Shown here one piece after another: positions 28,101 through 36,397 of a stretch of DNA of 58,127 bases. A program made the position numbers and the translations under genes. The notes under the pieces were generated by a model, which was not told where the DNA came from, did not search any database, and saw only the letters and a program-made list of their open reading frames with translations. Each line of letters opens with the position of its first letter. Within the stretch, counting starts at the first letter, position 1. This stretch comes from CAZWBR01 sp964404205 (GTDB lineage Bacteria; Bacteroidota; Bacteroidia; Bacteroidales; Prolixibacteraceae), in contig CAYOJD010000006.1 in assembly GCA_964404205.1 (NCBI GenBank), forward strand, positions 1 to 58,127, given 5' to 3'.

Positions 28101-28202
28101 ATCACATTCAGCGAAGTCGATAACTACGACCCCGAACGCGGCGGTTCCATTAGTTTCCCATTGGCAAAGCAAGTTGTCTTTGGTGCGAACATCGAATTTT
28201 AA
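25128..28202 (+). CDS. SusC/RagA-type TonB-linked outer-membrane transporter
   Basis: The protein has 1024 residues. A signal peptide (about 1-29) leads into a carboxypeptidase-like domain (about 30-105, VTGIVTDETNQPIPGANVIV). A plug domain follows with the family motif EEVVAVGYGVVKKKDLTGSV and the segment ILVDGIEYGS...IESMDVLKDASSTAIYGTKGANGVI. The remainder is a 22-strand barrel ending with a terminal Phe. SusC-like proteins import oligosaccharides across the outer membrane with energy from TonB, capped by SusD. The next gene is susD, 21 bases on. Substrate is inferred from the neighbours as pectic oligosaccharides. Confidence 0.96.
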   Translation: MMKMMHSFCRKACLFSLFVIFTGAQLWAQQVTGIVTDETNQPIPGANVIVKGTTNGVITNADGSYAITPADAQKDVLHISFIGLDPQDISINGQRVINVQLKSGTLQIEEVVAVGYGVVKKKDLTGSVASVKADDIARTTSSNAMQAMQAQVPGLDIQQSNGQAGAGLSINLRGNRSISASNSPLILVDGIEYGSTLDINPSDIESMDVLKDASSTAIYGTKGANGVIIITTKRGKAGKTKVNLNAFVSSNSPTDVPKVMYGNREVQRLVDKANYQADAASKNWGNSNLTIEQVLTESLSDGTTELDIYNDGSYTDWLDIILQNGLTQNYELSVAGGGDKTTFNLSLGTMYEQGLMKKDALDRYNAKAVVDHKINDIFKVGMNMLITYKNHDSRNSSVFGQSMKMTTITHPYLNDGEIYETPNPRYAAHVNPLMDELDGNYQRNIESTRIFGTGYLEVTPIKGIVFKSIFALDRNNSRDGLYQDYKSVARYQSPGTSYISSTGNIGTKYTWENTLNVNTNFGTAEHDMTFLLGHSMNQSVRENTSTYGDAGKEHYYQSAFYDLSKILAQTTTSGYVKQAMLSYFTRVNYKFKDKYLLQASVRADGSSTLADGKKWGYFPSAAVAWRMSEEPFMKGFTDLNNLKLRASYGISGNAAVDPYETLQVLSSYPVYYYLGAKDLVGNIPDQLGNTELKWETTQALNFGLDFGLWNNRITGSIDYFISHTSDLLLYRSAPPSSVFPTVLSNIGETKGHGIEVALNTAVVQGNRFKWDIGWTYSSYKDEVYSLYEGVDKDINGNVAYIVGQPVSTYYDFEAAGNWDVGEFDQFKIDWAARHPNETLKYISTYGTPGTIKIVDRNDDGALDDSDKKIYGRAPKHIFGMNNSFSYKDISLSVLVFARLGGYMSYDFNSQLNFESANWADLDYWTVANPSAKFPNPGSVSAPHTNYGSALLYEKADYVKIKDITLGYNLPKTLIKQLKLGSVRVYGSLKNFITFSEVDNYDPERGGSISFPLAKQVVFGANIEF

Positions 28203-28223
28203 TTCAACTAAACGATTATCGAA

Positions 28224-30242
28224 ATGAAACATAAATTTTATATAACACTTTTAACAGCGGTTGCATTTCTTGGAAGCTTTACCTCGTGTTCTGAGTTTCT
28301 GATAGAAGACAACAAAGTTGGTGCAACGGCTGATTTAACCTATTCTACCAAGTCGGGAATCGACGGATTGGTTGCCTCTTGTTATGTTTTCGGACGGGCA
28401 TGGTATGGCAAGGAGGCTGGTTTAGGGCTATCGGAAATGGGGACGGACCTGTTTTACTATGGTTACGACAACAAGCAGAAATCGCTTAACTCGTATAATA
28501 TCACCCCAATCAGTCTTGATGGTAATTCGACTGACAATGCCAGTCTCGACCATTACTGGGAGGCATTTTATGCGGCAACCGACATTTGTAACAATGCGCT
28601 GAAATATGTTCCGCTGAACGAGTTTATCAACGACGCGTTGAAAAGCCAGTATATGGGCGAAGCTTATTTTATGAGGGCTTTCTACTATTTCCACATGGTG
28701 AATATTTGGGGACCAATTCCTTATAATATCGAACCGGTATCTTCAATTAATACTGCACCTGAGCGTATTTCCGAAGAAAAAGTTTACAGCAACATTCTTT
28801 CGGATCTTGATAATTCGATAAAAGCTTTTGAAACAGCCAATTATCGGATTAAATCTGAAGGCCGTGCCAATTACTGGGCAGCACGTGCGTTGAAAGCCCG
28901 TGTATTGCTTTATGCCGCTTCGTGGCTAGGGCAGAGCAGTATTACGACCAATGCCGATTATTCGGGCAAGAATTTGTACGATCTGGCCAAAACAGAGGCT
29001 GCTGAGGTAATTAACAGCGGGGTTGCATCGTTCTACGATAAGTATTCCGATACCTGGACGATGAAGAACGAAGATATTACTGTCAACAAAGAGGCTATCT
29101 GGGGGGTTACTTATTCGGCAGATATTACCACACCGGCCAACTGTATTCCCAAACGTTACAAAACCGATAAAAATGGTTCGAACCTCGATTACAATTCATT
29201 GATTACCCGTACCGGTTATAGCCGCGGTGGCAGTGCCATGTTGCTGATGTTTGTTTCGTTGTGGAACAATGGCGCATCAGATCTCGGAGGTAACGGTAAA
29301 GAAACTTTTGTACGTGTTTTGGGCGAATCGACAGCCTATGTGAAGAATATCAAAACCAATGCCAACGTTTATGTAGCTGATACCTATTCACCTTATGGAC
29401 GTGGGTTTACCCGCTATCTGCCATCGCTTTACCTGTGGAAACTTCTCGACAAGAACCGTGCTACCGACCAGCGTACCAATGCCACTCTTTTGGAAGCGTA
29501 TACCATCGCTCCCGGATTGGAAGGAAGCTCTAAAAAGTATACATCAATAAAAGATACGGCTATTTACTATTGTCCGCTGGATGGTAACTCTACCGAAGGA
29601 AAGGCAAAACAGGCATGGGCAAAAGGCCGCTACCGCATTCAGTTTATGGCGAATGGCGATATTCCGGTTTTCACCTCTCTTGATCCGGCTACAGCTTTAC
29701 CTACCGAGGCAGCTAAAGTTAAATCGGATGTTTATGGTGACGACCGTTATAATACTTATAAGATTGCGGGATGGTGCTCCTATCCGGGTATCAAAAAATT
29801 TCTTGATGATGTTTACAATCCGCTTTACCCGACTCACGATATTTCGAGCCGCGATGCAATCGTACTACGTCTGGCCGAAATGTACCTGATTAAAGCTGAG
29901 GCCGAATTGGCAACAACGGGTAGTGCAGCCGCACTGGCTACACTGAACCAGCTACGTGCCAAACGTGCCATCACGGGCAAGGACAACTCGCTGTCCGGGA
30001 CTGTCGATATTAACACCATTCTCGATGAACGTGCCATTGAGTTTTGCGGTGAACAACAACGTTGGTTCGACCTGAAACGCACCAAAACACTTGTTAGCCG
30101 TGTGAAGGCTTACAATGCACAAGGTGCTGCCAATATTAAAGATTTCCATTATTTCAGGCCAATTCCGCAAGCTCAGCTTGATGCAATAACCAATTTGAGC
30201 GCTGTCGAGGGAACAGGGTTCTGGCAGAATGCCGGTTATTGA
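28224..30242 (+). CDS. SusD/RagB-type surface glycan-binding lipoprotein
   Basis: The protein has 672 residues. A lipoprotein signal ends in FTSC with acylated Cys22. The SusD fold is recognised by YMGEAYFMRAFYYFHMVNIWG, by the TPR-like RANYWAARALKARVLLYAASW and by the C-terminal block DAIVLRLAEMYLIKAEAELA...LNQLRAKR...LDERAIEFCGEQQRWFDLKR. It forms a lid on the adjacent SusC and binds the incoming polysaccharide. A strong hairpin lies 54 bases after its stop (30296-30323). No SusE/SusF-like gene follows. Confidence 0.96.
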   Translation: MKHKFYITLLTAVAFLGSFTSCSEFLIEDNKVGATADLTYSTKSGIDGLVASCYVFGRAWYGKEAGLGLSEMGTDLFYYGYDNKQKSLNSYNITPISLDGNSTDNASLDHYWEAFYAATDICNNALKYVPLNEFINDALKSQYMGEAYFMRAFYYFHMVNIWGPIPYNIEPVSSINTAPERISEEKVYSNILSDLDNSIKAFETANYRIKSEGRANYWAARALKARVLLYAASWLGQSSITTNADYSGKNLYDLAKTEAAEVINSGVASFYDKYSDTWTMKNEDITVNKEAIWGVTYSADITTPANCIPKRYKTDKNGSNLDYNSLITRTGYSRGGSAMLLMFVSLWNNGASDLGGNGKETFVRVLGESTAYVKNIKTNANVYVADTYSPYGRGFTRYLPSLYLWKLLDKNRATDQRTNATLLEAYTIAPGLEGSSKKYTSIKDTAIYYCPLDGNSTEGKAKQAWAKGRYRIQFMANGDIPVFTSLDPATALPTEAAKVKSDVYGDDRYNTYKIAGWCSYPGIKKFLDDVYNPLYPTHDISSRDAIVLRLAEMYLIKAEAELATTGSAAALATLNQLRAKRAITGKDNSLSGTVDINTILDERAIEFCGEQQRWFDLKRTKTLVSRVKAYNAQGAANIKDFHYFRPIPQAQLDAITNLSAVEGTGFWQNAGY

Positions 30243-30295
30243 TTCGTTTTAATATATAGGATATTGATAATGTCTTGATTGTTATATTTCTAATA

Positions 30296-30323
30296 CGGGG
30301 AGGGATGGTTTTATCCTTCCCCG
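30296..30323 (+). terminator. Strong hairpin after susD
   Basis: CGGGGAGGGAT (30296-30306) pairs with ATCCTTCCCCG (30313-30323) over 11 positions including one G-T wobble, loop GGTTTT. No U-tract follows directly. It could terminate or attenuate transcription after susD, or protect the 3' end of the susCD message. Confidence 0.5.
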
Positions 30324-30579
30324 GTTAGGTTTGAAAACAGGATGGGGGGATCGAATCGGCAACTTTTATCAGGAGTGACAATTTTGAAAGTCTGAGCCAG
30401 TAAAGCCGACTAATGCCGAAAGGAATATTTTTAGGTATCGTGAAGTTGTTTACCGTCAATGTCCCATCAGTATAACCACTCCTGCGAACCTTGGACGATG
30501 TAATGTTGGGATATTTGATTCCAAGTGAATATGGATTTTCTCAGCAATAAGTAGATTGGTTGTTAGTTAATTTGGAATG

Positions 30580-30652
30580 TGAAAAGTGCTCGGGAGTAAC
30601 TGTGCGATAAATAAAAAATAACGCAGACCTTTATCAACCTGAGCACTTTCAT
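30580..30652. repeat. Long inverted repeat upstream of PL10
   Basis: The arm at 30580-30594 (TGAAAAGTGCTCGGG) pairs with the arm at 30639-30652 (CCTGAGCACTTTCA), with one bulged A and one wobble. The 44-base interior contains a smaller pairing TGCG/CGCA. ATTTTT follows the right arm, so the plus strand resembles a terminator with a large, structured loop. It may instead be a leader element or small RNA for the downstream enzyme genes. Confidence 0.4.
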
Positions 30653-30765
30653 TTTTAAGATTAACAATTTGGGTCTTCGCTATTCCAATAAACAAATACC
30701 GGAACGGCATTGCGGAAGGATTTGTGGAGTTTTGTTTTTGTAAAATATTGTAAGTCCGATATGTA

Positions 30766-31950
30766 GTGGTTGAAAATTTGATTAAATATGTCTGTGTATC
30801 GATTCTTTTCTTGCTGAGTATAGGCGGCCGGTGCGATGGCCAATCTGTGCAAAAATCGAATAGCATGGAGCCATTTGGCGACAGTATGCGCCATTGGTAT
30901 GGTATTCGCGACGAGCACAACGATATCAACCCGGTTAAAAACCAGCCTCAATATTCGCACGAAGAGGTGGCTAAAATAGCCGATAATATGCTTCTTTATC
31001 AGCGGAATAATGGTGGGTGGCCCAAAAATTACGACATGCAGGCCATACTTACCACGGAGCAGATAGCTTCGCTACGGGCTTCAAAAACTGAAACCAATAC
31101 CACTTTCGATAATTCGACAACTTATTCGCAGATTGAATATCTGGCCAAAGCCTATTCAATCACGAAAAACAAAAAATATAAGACGGCTGTATTGAAAGGA
31201 CTTGAATTTGTTTTAAGGGCACAATATCCGAATGGTGGTTGGCCTCAATATTATCCCTTAGAAGATGGATATAGCCGCAGGATTACCTATAACGATGGGG
31301 CAATGATTGGGATTTTGAGTCTTCTTAAATCTATTGACAATCAAGAAGCAGATTTCAACTTTATACCGTTGGAAATGCGGAAACAAATTCATCATGCAGT
31401 TGAAAAAGGGTTGGAGTGCATTCTGAAAACACAAATTGTCAGTCAGAATGAACGTACGGCATGGTGCCAACAACACGATGAAGCGACCCTTTTACCGGCC
31501 TGGGCACGCGCTTTCGAGCCACCAGCCATCTGCAACGCAGAAAGTGCTGCAATTGTAAGGTTTCTGATGGAAATTGAAAATCCAACGGCAGAGATAATCG
31601 AGGCTGTTCAGCAAGCTGTAAAATGGTTTTTACATTCACGAATCTATTACACAGCAGTAAAAACCATTGATGCGCCTGAAGAGCAAACCCCTCAGCGTAC
31701 GATAAAAACCGACCGGGTTGTAGTAATCGATTCGACAGCGGCACCAATATGGACACGTTTCTACGAGATTGATTCGCAGCGGCCGATGTTTTCTGACCGA
31801 AATAGCAAAATACTGTATTCGTTAAGCGAAGTGAGCCGCGAGCGAAGGGCTGGCTATAGCTGGTATACCTATGCCCCTCAGCGTATTATCGATATTTATT
31901 CCAAATGGGCAAAAAACTGGAATGTTGAATCCGTGATAAAAGCCGATTAA
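30766..31950 (+). CDS. Pectate lyase, family PL10
   Basis: The protein has 394 residues with GTG 30766 as the start; an in-frame TAA lies at 30751-30753 and the first internal ATG would remove the signal peptide (about 1-26). The PL10 all-alpha fold is recognised by NMLLYQRNNGGWPKNYD, FDNSTTYSQIEYLAKAY, AQYPNGGWPQYYPL, ITYNDGAMIGIL and LLPAWARAFEPPAICNAES. The enzyme cleaves polygalacturonate by calcium-assisted beta-elimination, leaving 4,5-unsaturated ends that GH105 removes. It opens the second half of the locus and runs with a 15-base gap into the first CE8 gene. No lipobox, so probably periplasmic or secreted. Confidence 0.9.
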   Translation: MVENLIKYVCVSILFLLSIGGRCDGQSVQKSNSMEPFGDSMRHWYGIRDEHNDINPVKNQPQYSHEEVAKIADNMLLYQRNNGGWPKNYDMQAILTTEQIASLRASKTETNTTFDNSTTYSQIEYLAKAYSITKNKKYKTAVLKGLEFVLRAQYPNGGWPQYYPLEDGYSRRITYNDGAMIGILSLLKSIDNQEADFNFIPLEMRKQIHHAVEKGLECILKTQIVSQNERTAWCQQHDEATLLPAWARAFEPPAICNAESAAIVRFLMEIENPTAEIIEAVQQAVKWFLHSRIYYTAVKTIDAPEEQTPQRTIKTDRVVVIDSTAAPIWTRFYEIDSQRPMFSDRNSKILYSLSEVSRERRAGYSWYTYAPQRIIDIYSKWAKNWNVESVIKAD

Positions 31951-31965
31951 GATGATCTGATTGTG

Positions 31966-32979
31966 ATGAAAGCTTTTGTTGGTAAAATAAAATATTGTGT
32001 ATCGACAGTTTGCGCGATACTGTTTCTGGGATATCTCAGTTCATTCGGAGCCGAAACCTACCGTTATGTGGTGGCTCAGGATGGATCGGGCGATTTTGTT
32101 TCGATACAAAAGGCGATTGATGCCTGTAAAGCCTATCCCGATCAGCGGATTACTATTTTGGTCAAGAATGGTACCTACCGCGAAAAGATTCAGGTACCGG
32201 CATGCAACCGAATGCTCTCTATAGTGGGCGAGGAGGTGACCAAAACCATTATAATCTGGGACGATTATTTTGGTAAAATCGATCGCGGACGCAACAGCAC
32301 TTTTTATACCTATACACTACAGGTGCTGGCAGACGAATTTTACATGGAAAATATTACAGTGGAAAATAGTGCAGGTCCGGTTGGACAGGCAGTTGCTCTT
32401 GATGTACAGAGCGATAAATCTGTATTCAGGAACTGCCGATTTTTGGGTAATCAGGATACCGTTTACGCCGCCGGGCTTTTTAGCAGACAATATTTCGAAA
32501 ACTGCTATATCGAAGGAACAACAGACTTTATTTTTGGAGAAGCCACCGTTTTGTTCGAAGCCTGCACATTGCATTGCAAAGCCAACTCATACATTACGGC
32601 TGCCAGTACTACTGGTGGAAAACCATTCGGTTTTGTGTTTTTGAATTGCAAAGTAACTGCAACATCCGGGGTTGATACTGTTTATCTTGGCCGCCCGTGG
32701 CGAAAGTTTGCCAAAGTGGCTTATATCTGCTGCGAGTTGGGTGCGTTTATCCGGCCTGAAGGGTGGGACAACTGGTCGAACAGCGAAAATGAAAAAACGG
32801 CCCTATTTTCCGAATTTCAGAATAAAGGCGTAGGTGCAACAATAAAAAAAAGAGTTAGCTGGTCGAAGCAACTATCGGCAACTGATGCTAAAAATTATGT
32901 TGCCGAAAAAATATTTGCCCCTTTTGCATGGGAAGAGGCAGGTAAAAATAGTTGGTATTTATTATGTCATAAACAATAA
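31966..32979 (+). CDS. Pectin methylesterase CE8 (first copy)
   Basis: From ATG 31966 the protein has 337 residues (a GTG one codon earlier is possible). Signal peptide about 1-29. The beta-helix family CE8 is clear: YVVAQDGSGDFVSIQKAID at the start, GPVGQAVAL, catalytic Asp in GNQDTVY, nucleophile Asp in TTDFIFGEA, and the active-site Arg in LGRPWRKF. It removes methyl esters from homogalacturonan, making it a substrate for PL10 and GH28. The second CE8 in the locus differs well outside the motifs, so the two are not recent duplicates. Gap of 13 bases to GH43. Confidence 0.93.
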   Translation: MKAFVGKIKYCVSTVCAILFLGYLSSFGAETYRYVVAQDGSGDFVSIQKAIDACKAYPDQRITILVKNGTYREKIQVPACNRMLSIVGEEVTKTIIIWDDYFGKIDRGRNSTFYTYTLQVLADEFYMENITVENSAGPVGQAVALDVQSDKSVFRNCRFLGNQDTVYAAGLFSRQYFENCYIEGTTDFIFGEATVLFEACTLHCKANSYITAASTTGGKPFGFVFLNCKVTATSGVDTVYLGRPWRKFAKVAYICCELGAFIRPEGWDNWSNSENEKTALFSEFQNKGVGATIKKRVSWSKQLSATDAKNYVAEKIFAPFAWEEAGKNSWYLLCHKQ

Positions 32980-32992
32980 TTCAGGCATATAG

Positions 32993-34612
32993 ATGATGTT
33001 CAGAATCCTATTTCTTCTTGTGTGTGTCACTCCAGTTTTCAACCTTTTCGGACAGGAGCCCTATGTTTCCAAAGTTTGGGTGGCCGACAATGGCGATGGA
33101 ACTTATACCAATCCTGTACTTTTTGCCGATTATTCCGACCCTGATGTTGTGCGATCGGGCGACGATTACTATATGGTGGCCTCGTCGTTCAATTGTTCCC
33201 CCGGATTGCCAATACTTCACTCGCGTGATTTGGTCAATTGGAAATTAATTAATTATGCAGTCGCCAAATTGCCACCCTACGATGTTTTTGACACTGTAAA
33301 GCATGGTGGCGGAATCTGGGCTCCTTGCATCAGGCTACACAAAAATGAGTTTTACATTTATTTTCCCGACCCTGATTTTGGGATTTACATGACTAAAACG
33401 ACCAACCCTGCCGGTGAGTGGTCGGAACCGTTGCTTGTTCAACCCGGAAAGGGTTTGATCGACCCTACGCCCTTTTGGGATGAAGATGGGAAGGCTTATC
33501 TGGCCTTTGCTTTTGCCGGTTCAAGGGCGGGTGTGAAGAGTATTTTGATGGTCAGCCGGATGAAAAGTGATGGTACCGCATTGTTGGGAAACAGTGTGAT
33601 GGTGTTCGATGGTCACGACGGCCATCCAACTGTCGAGGGACCAAAGTTTTACAAGAGAAATGGTTATTATTACATCTTTGCTCCTGCCGGAGGGGTTAAA
33701 CCTGGTTGGCAGTTGGCGCTCCGTTCCAAAAATATTTTTGGCCCATACGAAGTTAAAAAAGTCTTGGCGCAAGGCCAGAGCGATATCAATGGGCCACATC
33801 AGGGGGCGTGGGTAACAACCCAAACCGGCGAGGATTGGTTTCTCCACTTTCAGGATATGGGTATTTACGGCCGGGTGGTACATCTGAACCCGATGAAATG
33901 GGCGAATGATTGGCCTGTAATCGGCATTGATAGTGATGGTGATGGTTGCGGTGAACCGCTCCGCAATTTCAAAAAGCCTAATGTCGGCAAAAGTTACCCG
34001 GTTGAAACGCCTGTAGAAAGTGATGAGTTTAATGGTGCCGAATTGGGTTTGCAATGGCAGTGGCATGCCAATCCTCAAGTTGCCTGGGGGTTTCCTTCCG
34101 GAAATCTTGGATATTTTAGGCTTAATTGTATTCCTAAACCAGTTGGTTCCCTGAATCTTTGGAACGCATCCAACCTTTTGTTGCAAAAGTTTCCGGCTGA
34201 CGAATTTCAAGCTACCGCGAAGGTGACGTTCAATGCCCGGTTCGATAAAGAGGAGTTTGGATTGGTGGCGATGGGAATGAGCTACGCCCGTATCGGGGTG
34301 GTACGTGAGGATGGAAAACTATGGCTCCAGCAGGCTACCTGTGCCAAGGCAGATAAAGAGGCAAAAGAAATGGTTTATGATAGAATTGCTTTGTATTTCA
34401 ATGCTTTATATTTGCGGATGAAAGTTGAAAATGGAGGCGTATGTCGTTTGAGTTATAGTATCGATGGAGATGAATTTACCACTGTAGGCGGTTCATTTAC
34501 CCTGCGCGAAGGAATGTGGATTGGGGCAAAAATGGGTTTCTATGCGTTGCGCGAAGGGGCGATAAACGATGCTGGTGCAGTTGATATCGATTGGTTCAGG
34601 ATAGAAAAATAA
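32993..34612 (+). CDS. GH43 glycosidase (beta-xylosidase / alpha-arabinofuranosidase type)
   Basis: The protein has 539 residues with a signal peptide (about 1-20). The five-bladed propeller of GH43 shows its three acidic residues: D49 in YSDPDV, D157 in LIDPTPF and E215 in TVEGPKF. A C-terminal domain (about 340-539) resembles the concanavalin-like module common behind GH43 propellers. The enzyme should release xylose or arabinose from side chains. In this locus that fits xylogalacturonan or arabinan decorations of pectin, but the sequence alone does not settle which. It runs into the CE12 gene with an 11-base gap from the chosen start. Confidence 0.88.
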   Translation: MMFRILFLLVCVTPVFNLFGQEPYVSKVWVADNGDGTYTNPVLFADYSDPDVVRSGDDYYMVASSFNCSPGLPILHSRDLVNWKLINYAVAKLPPYDVFDTVKHGGGIWAPCIRLHKNEFYIYFPDPDFGIYMTKTTNPAGEWSEPLLVQPGKGLIDPTPFWDEDGKAYLAFAFAGSRAGVKSILMVSRMKSDGTALLGNSVMVFDGHDGHPTVEGPKFYKRNGYYYIFAPAGGVKPGWQLALRSKNIFGPYEVKKVLAQGQSDINGPHQGAWVTTQTGEDWFLHFQDMGIYGRVVHLNPMKWANDWPVIGIDSDGDGCGEPLRNFKKPNVGKSYPVETPVESDEFNGAELGLQWQWHANPQVAWGFPSGNLGYFRLNCIPKPVGSLNLWNASNLLLQKFPADEFQATAKVTFNARFDKEEFGLVAMGMSYARIGVVREDGKLWLQQATCAKADKEAKEMVYDRIALYFNALYLRMKVENGGVCRLSYSIDGDEFTTVGGSFTLREGMWIGAKMGFYALREGAINDAGAVDIDWFRIEK

Positions 34613-34623
34613 GATCTATAGAG

Positions 34624-35424
34624 ATGAAGATAATCTACTTAAAAGTAATGGTAATTGGCCTGTTGGGCGTGGTTCTGTTGTCGGCATCATCGCAGCGCAG
34701 GCCTGTAAAGGTTTGGCTGATCGGCGATTCTACTGTTGCCGATTATTCCCTCGAGACCGATTATATGGCAAAACGTTACCCGCAAAATGGCTGGGGACAG
34801 GTTTTTCAGCAGTTTTTTATCCGCGATAGCTTGAAAACATTGAAGGGGCTCATCAAAACAGACAGTGTGCTGGTGGACGACAGGGCCAAGGGAGGCCGTA
34901 GTACACGTTCATTTTTCGAAGAGGGGCGCTGGCGCGAGGTTTTTAACCTTTTGCAGCCCGGAGATTTAGTAATGATTCAGTTTGGCCACAACGATCTTTC
35001 GGAAGCCAAAGTTGACCGCCATGTAAAGATCCCAGGCTATAAAGAATTTTTGCGGCTTTACATTTTTCAGTCACGCGAAAAGAAAGCTATTCCTGTCCTG
35101 ATTTCGCCGGTAGCGCGCAACTATCCATGGAAAGATGGCCATCTCGAAAATACGCATGGCGATTATCCTGGTGCGATGAAAGAAGTTGCTGAAGAATTGG
35201 GTGTCGATTTTATCGATCTGAACCAACTCTCGATGGTTTACTTCTCGTCAAAAGGCGAAGAATATGTTACCCGAAATTACTTTATGAACCTCGAACCCGG
35301 AAAGTTTACAGCTTTTCCCGAAGGACAAAAGGATAATACTCATTTTCAGCTTGAAGGGGCTACTGTAGTGGCCCGTCTTGTTTTTAATCAAATGAAAATA
35401 ATTGCTGGAACAAAATCAAAATAG
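34624..35424 (+). CDS. Rhamnogalacturonan acetylesterase, CE12 (SGNH hydrolase)
   Basis: From ATG 34624 the protein has 266 residues; the longer frame from 34591 would overlap GH43 and spoil the signal peptide (about 1-24). SGNH blocks are all present: WLIGDSTVADY with S36, the Gly block RAKGGRSTRSF, the Asn block QFGHNDL and the Asp/His pair in KDNTHFQLEGA. It removes acetyl groups from pectic backbones, typically rhamnogalacturonan-I. Its TAG stop abuts the ATG of the second CE8 gene with no spacing, so the two are translationally coupled. Confidence 0.9.
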   Translation: MKIIYLKVMVIGLLGVVLLSASSQRRPVKVWLIGDSTVADYSLETDYMAKRYPQNGWGQVFQQFFIRDSLKTLKGLIKTDSVLVDDRAKGGRSTRSFFEEGRWREVFNLLQPGDLVMIQFGHNDLSEAKVDRHVKIPGYKEFLRLYIFQSREKKAIPVLISPVARNYPWKDGHLENTHGDYPGAMKEVAEELGVDFIDLNQLSMVYFSSKGEEYVTRNYFMNLEPGKFTAFPEGQKDNTHFQLEGATVVARLVFNQMKIIAGTKSK

Positions 35425-36378
35425 ATGAAATTTATTGCAATAATAGCGCTGATTTTAAGTTCGATTGTTTCCGCTGCCCGCGATTACCATTTTGTGGTAG
35501 CGGCCGATGGTCGCGGTGACTTCCGAACCGTCCAGGAGGCAATTGAAGCGGTTCCCGATTTTCGAAAAAACGAAACGGTAATTTTCATCCGAAAGGGAAT
35601 TTACAAAGAGAAACTAACCCTTGCAGCCAGCAAAACCAACGTAACTTTTATTGGCGAAGACAGAGATTCAACCATTCTGACATGGGATGATTTTGCTTCG
35701 AAAAAGAACCGGTTTGGCGAGGAAATTGGAACAACCGGTTCATCATCCTTCTTTGTGTTCGGCGATGGCTTTCGAGCCCGGAATATCACCTTTGCCAACT
35801 CCTCGGGCCCTGTTGGGCAGGCAGTGGCCGTCCGAATCGATGGCGATATGGTCTATTTTGAAAATTGTCGTTTCTCCGGCTTTCAGGACACACTTTATCC
35901 GCATGGCGAAAAAAGCCGGCAATACTACCGCAATTGCATCATTGAGGGAACGGTCGATTTTATCTTCGGTTGGTCGACGGCACTTTTTGAGCAATGTACA
36001 ATTGTCTGCAAGACGGCAGGATATGTAACTGCCCCGTCAACCAATCCTGAAACCAAATTTGGGTTTATATTTCTCGATTGCGAAGTTGGGGGCGATGCGA
36101 CTGATTCTTCGTTTTACCTCGGCCGCCCGTGGCGCCCTTACGGCAAATCGGTTTTTATTCGATGCAAATTAAGCAAAGCCATCAAACCCGAAGGTTGGCA
36201 CAACTGGGGCAAACCTGAAAACGAAAAGAGTGCCTATTTTGCCGAATATCAAAATTCTGGCGATGGTGCCTTAGGTGCTGCACGGGTTGGATGGTCGCAC
36301 CAGCTTACCGAAGCCGAAGCGGCAGAATATACACCACAAAATATTCTGGGCGAATGGGTTACTCAATTGAAATTTTAA
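35425..36378 (+). CDS. Pectin methylesterase CE8 (second copy)
   Basis: The protein has 317 residues with a short signal peptide (about 1-18). CE8 motifs are intact: FVVAADGRGDFRTVQEAI, GPVGQAVAV, FQDTLYPHG, TVDFIFGWS and LGRPWRPYG. Compared with the first copy it has a different loop before the catalytic Asp and a shorter C-terminus, which may mean a different methylation pattern or oligomer length. Its ATG directly follows the CE12 stop. GH28 begins 19 bases after its stop. Confidence 0.93.
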   Translation: MKFIAIIALILSSIVSAARDYHFVVAADGRGDFRTVQEAIEAVPDFRKNETVIFIRKGIYKEKLTLAASKTNVTFIGEDRDSTILTWDDFASKKNRFGEEIGTTGSSSFFVFGDGFRARNITFANSSGPVGQAVAVRIDGDMVYFENCRFSGFQDTLYPHGEKSRQYYRNCIIEGTVDFIFGWSTALFEQCTIVCKTAGYVTAPSTNPETKFGFIFLDCEVGGDATDSSFYLGRPWRPYGKSVFIRCKLSKAIKPEGWHNWGKPENEKSAYFAEYQNSGDGALGAARVGWSHQLTEAEAAEYTPQNILGEWVTQLKF

Positions 36379-36397
36379 CTGCTACACACTATACAAC

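Larger units (their letters stand above)
30243..30765. other. 523-base non-coding gap inside the pectin locus
   Basis: No open frame here has recognisable protein character; the minus-strand frames of 99 and 120 codons run into the PL10 gene and look like shadows. The stretch holds the hairpin at 30296-30323 after susD and a longer inverted repeat at 30580-30652. It is the only gap over 300 bases within the PUL genes and divides them into a GH105-susC-susD unit and an enzyme unit. The enzyme promoter should be here, but no exact TAnnTTTG box stands out. Confidence 0.5.

Noticed and set aside
30567..30960. Minus-strand frames between susD and PL10
   Set aside because: They extend into the PL10 gene and show no transposase or other recognisable motif; treated as non-coding.
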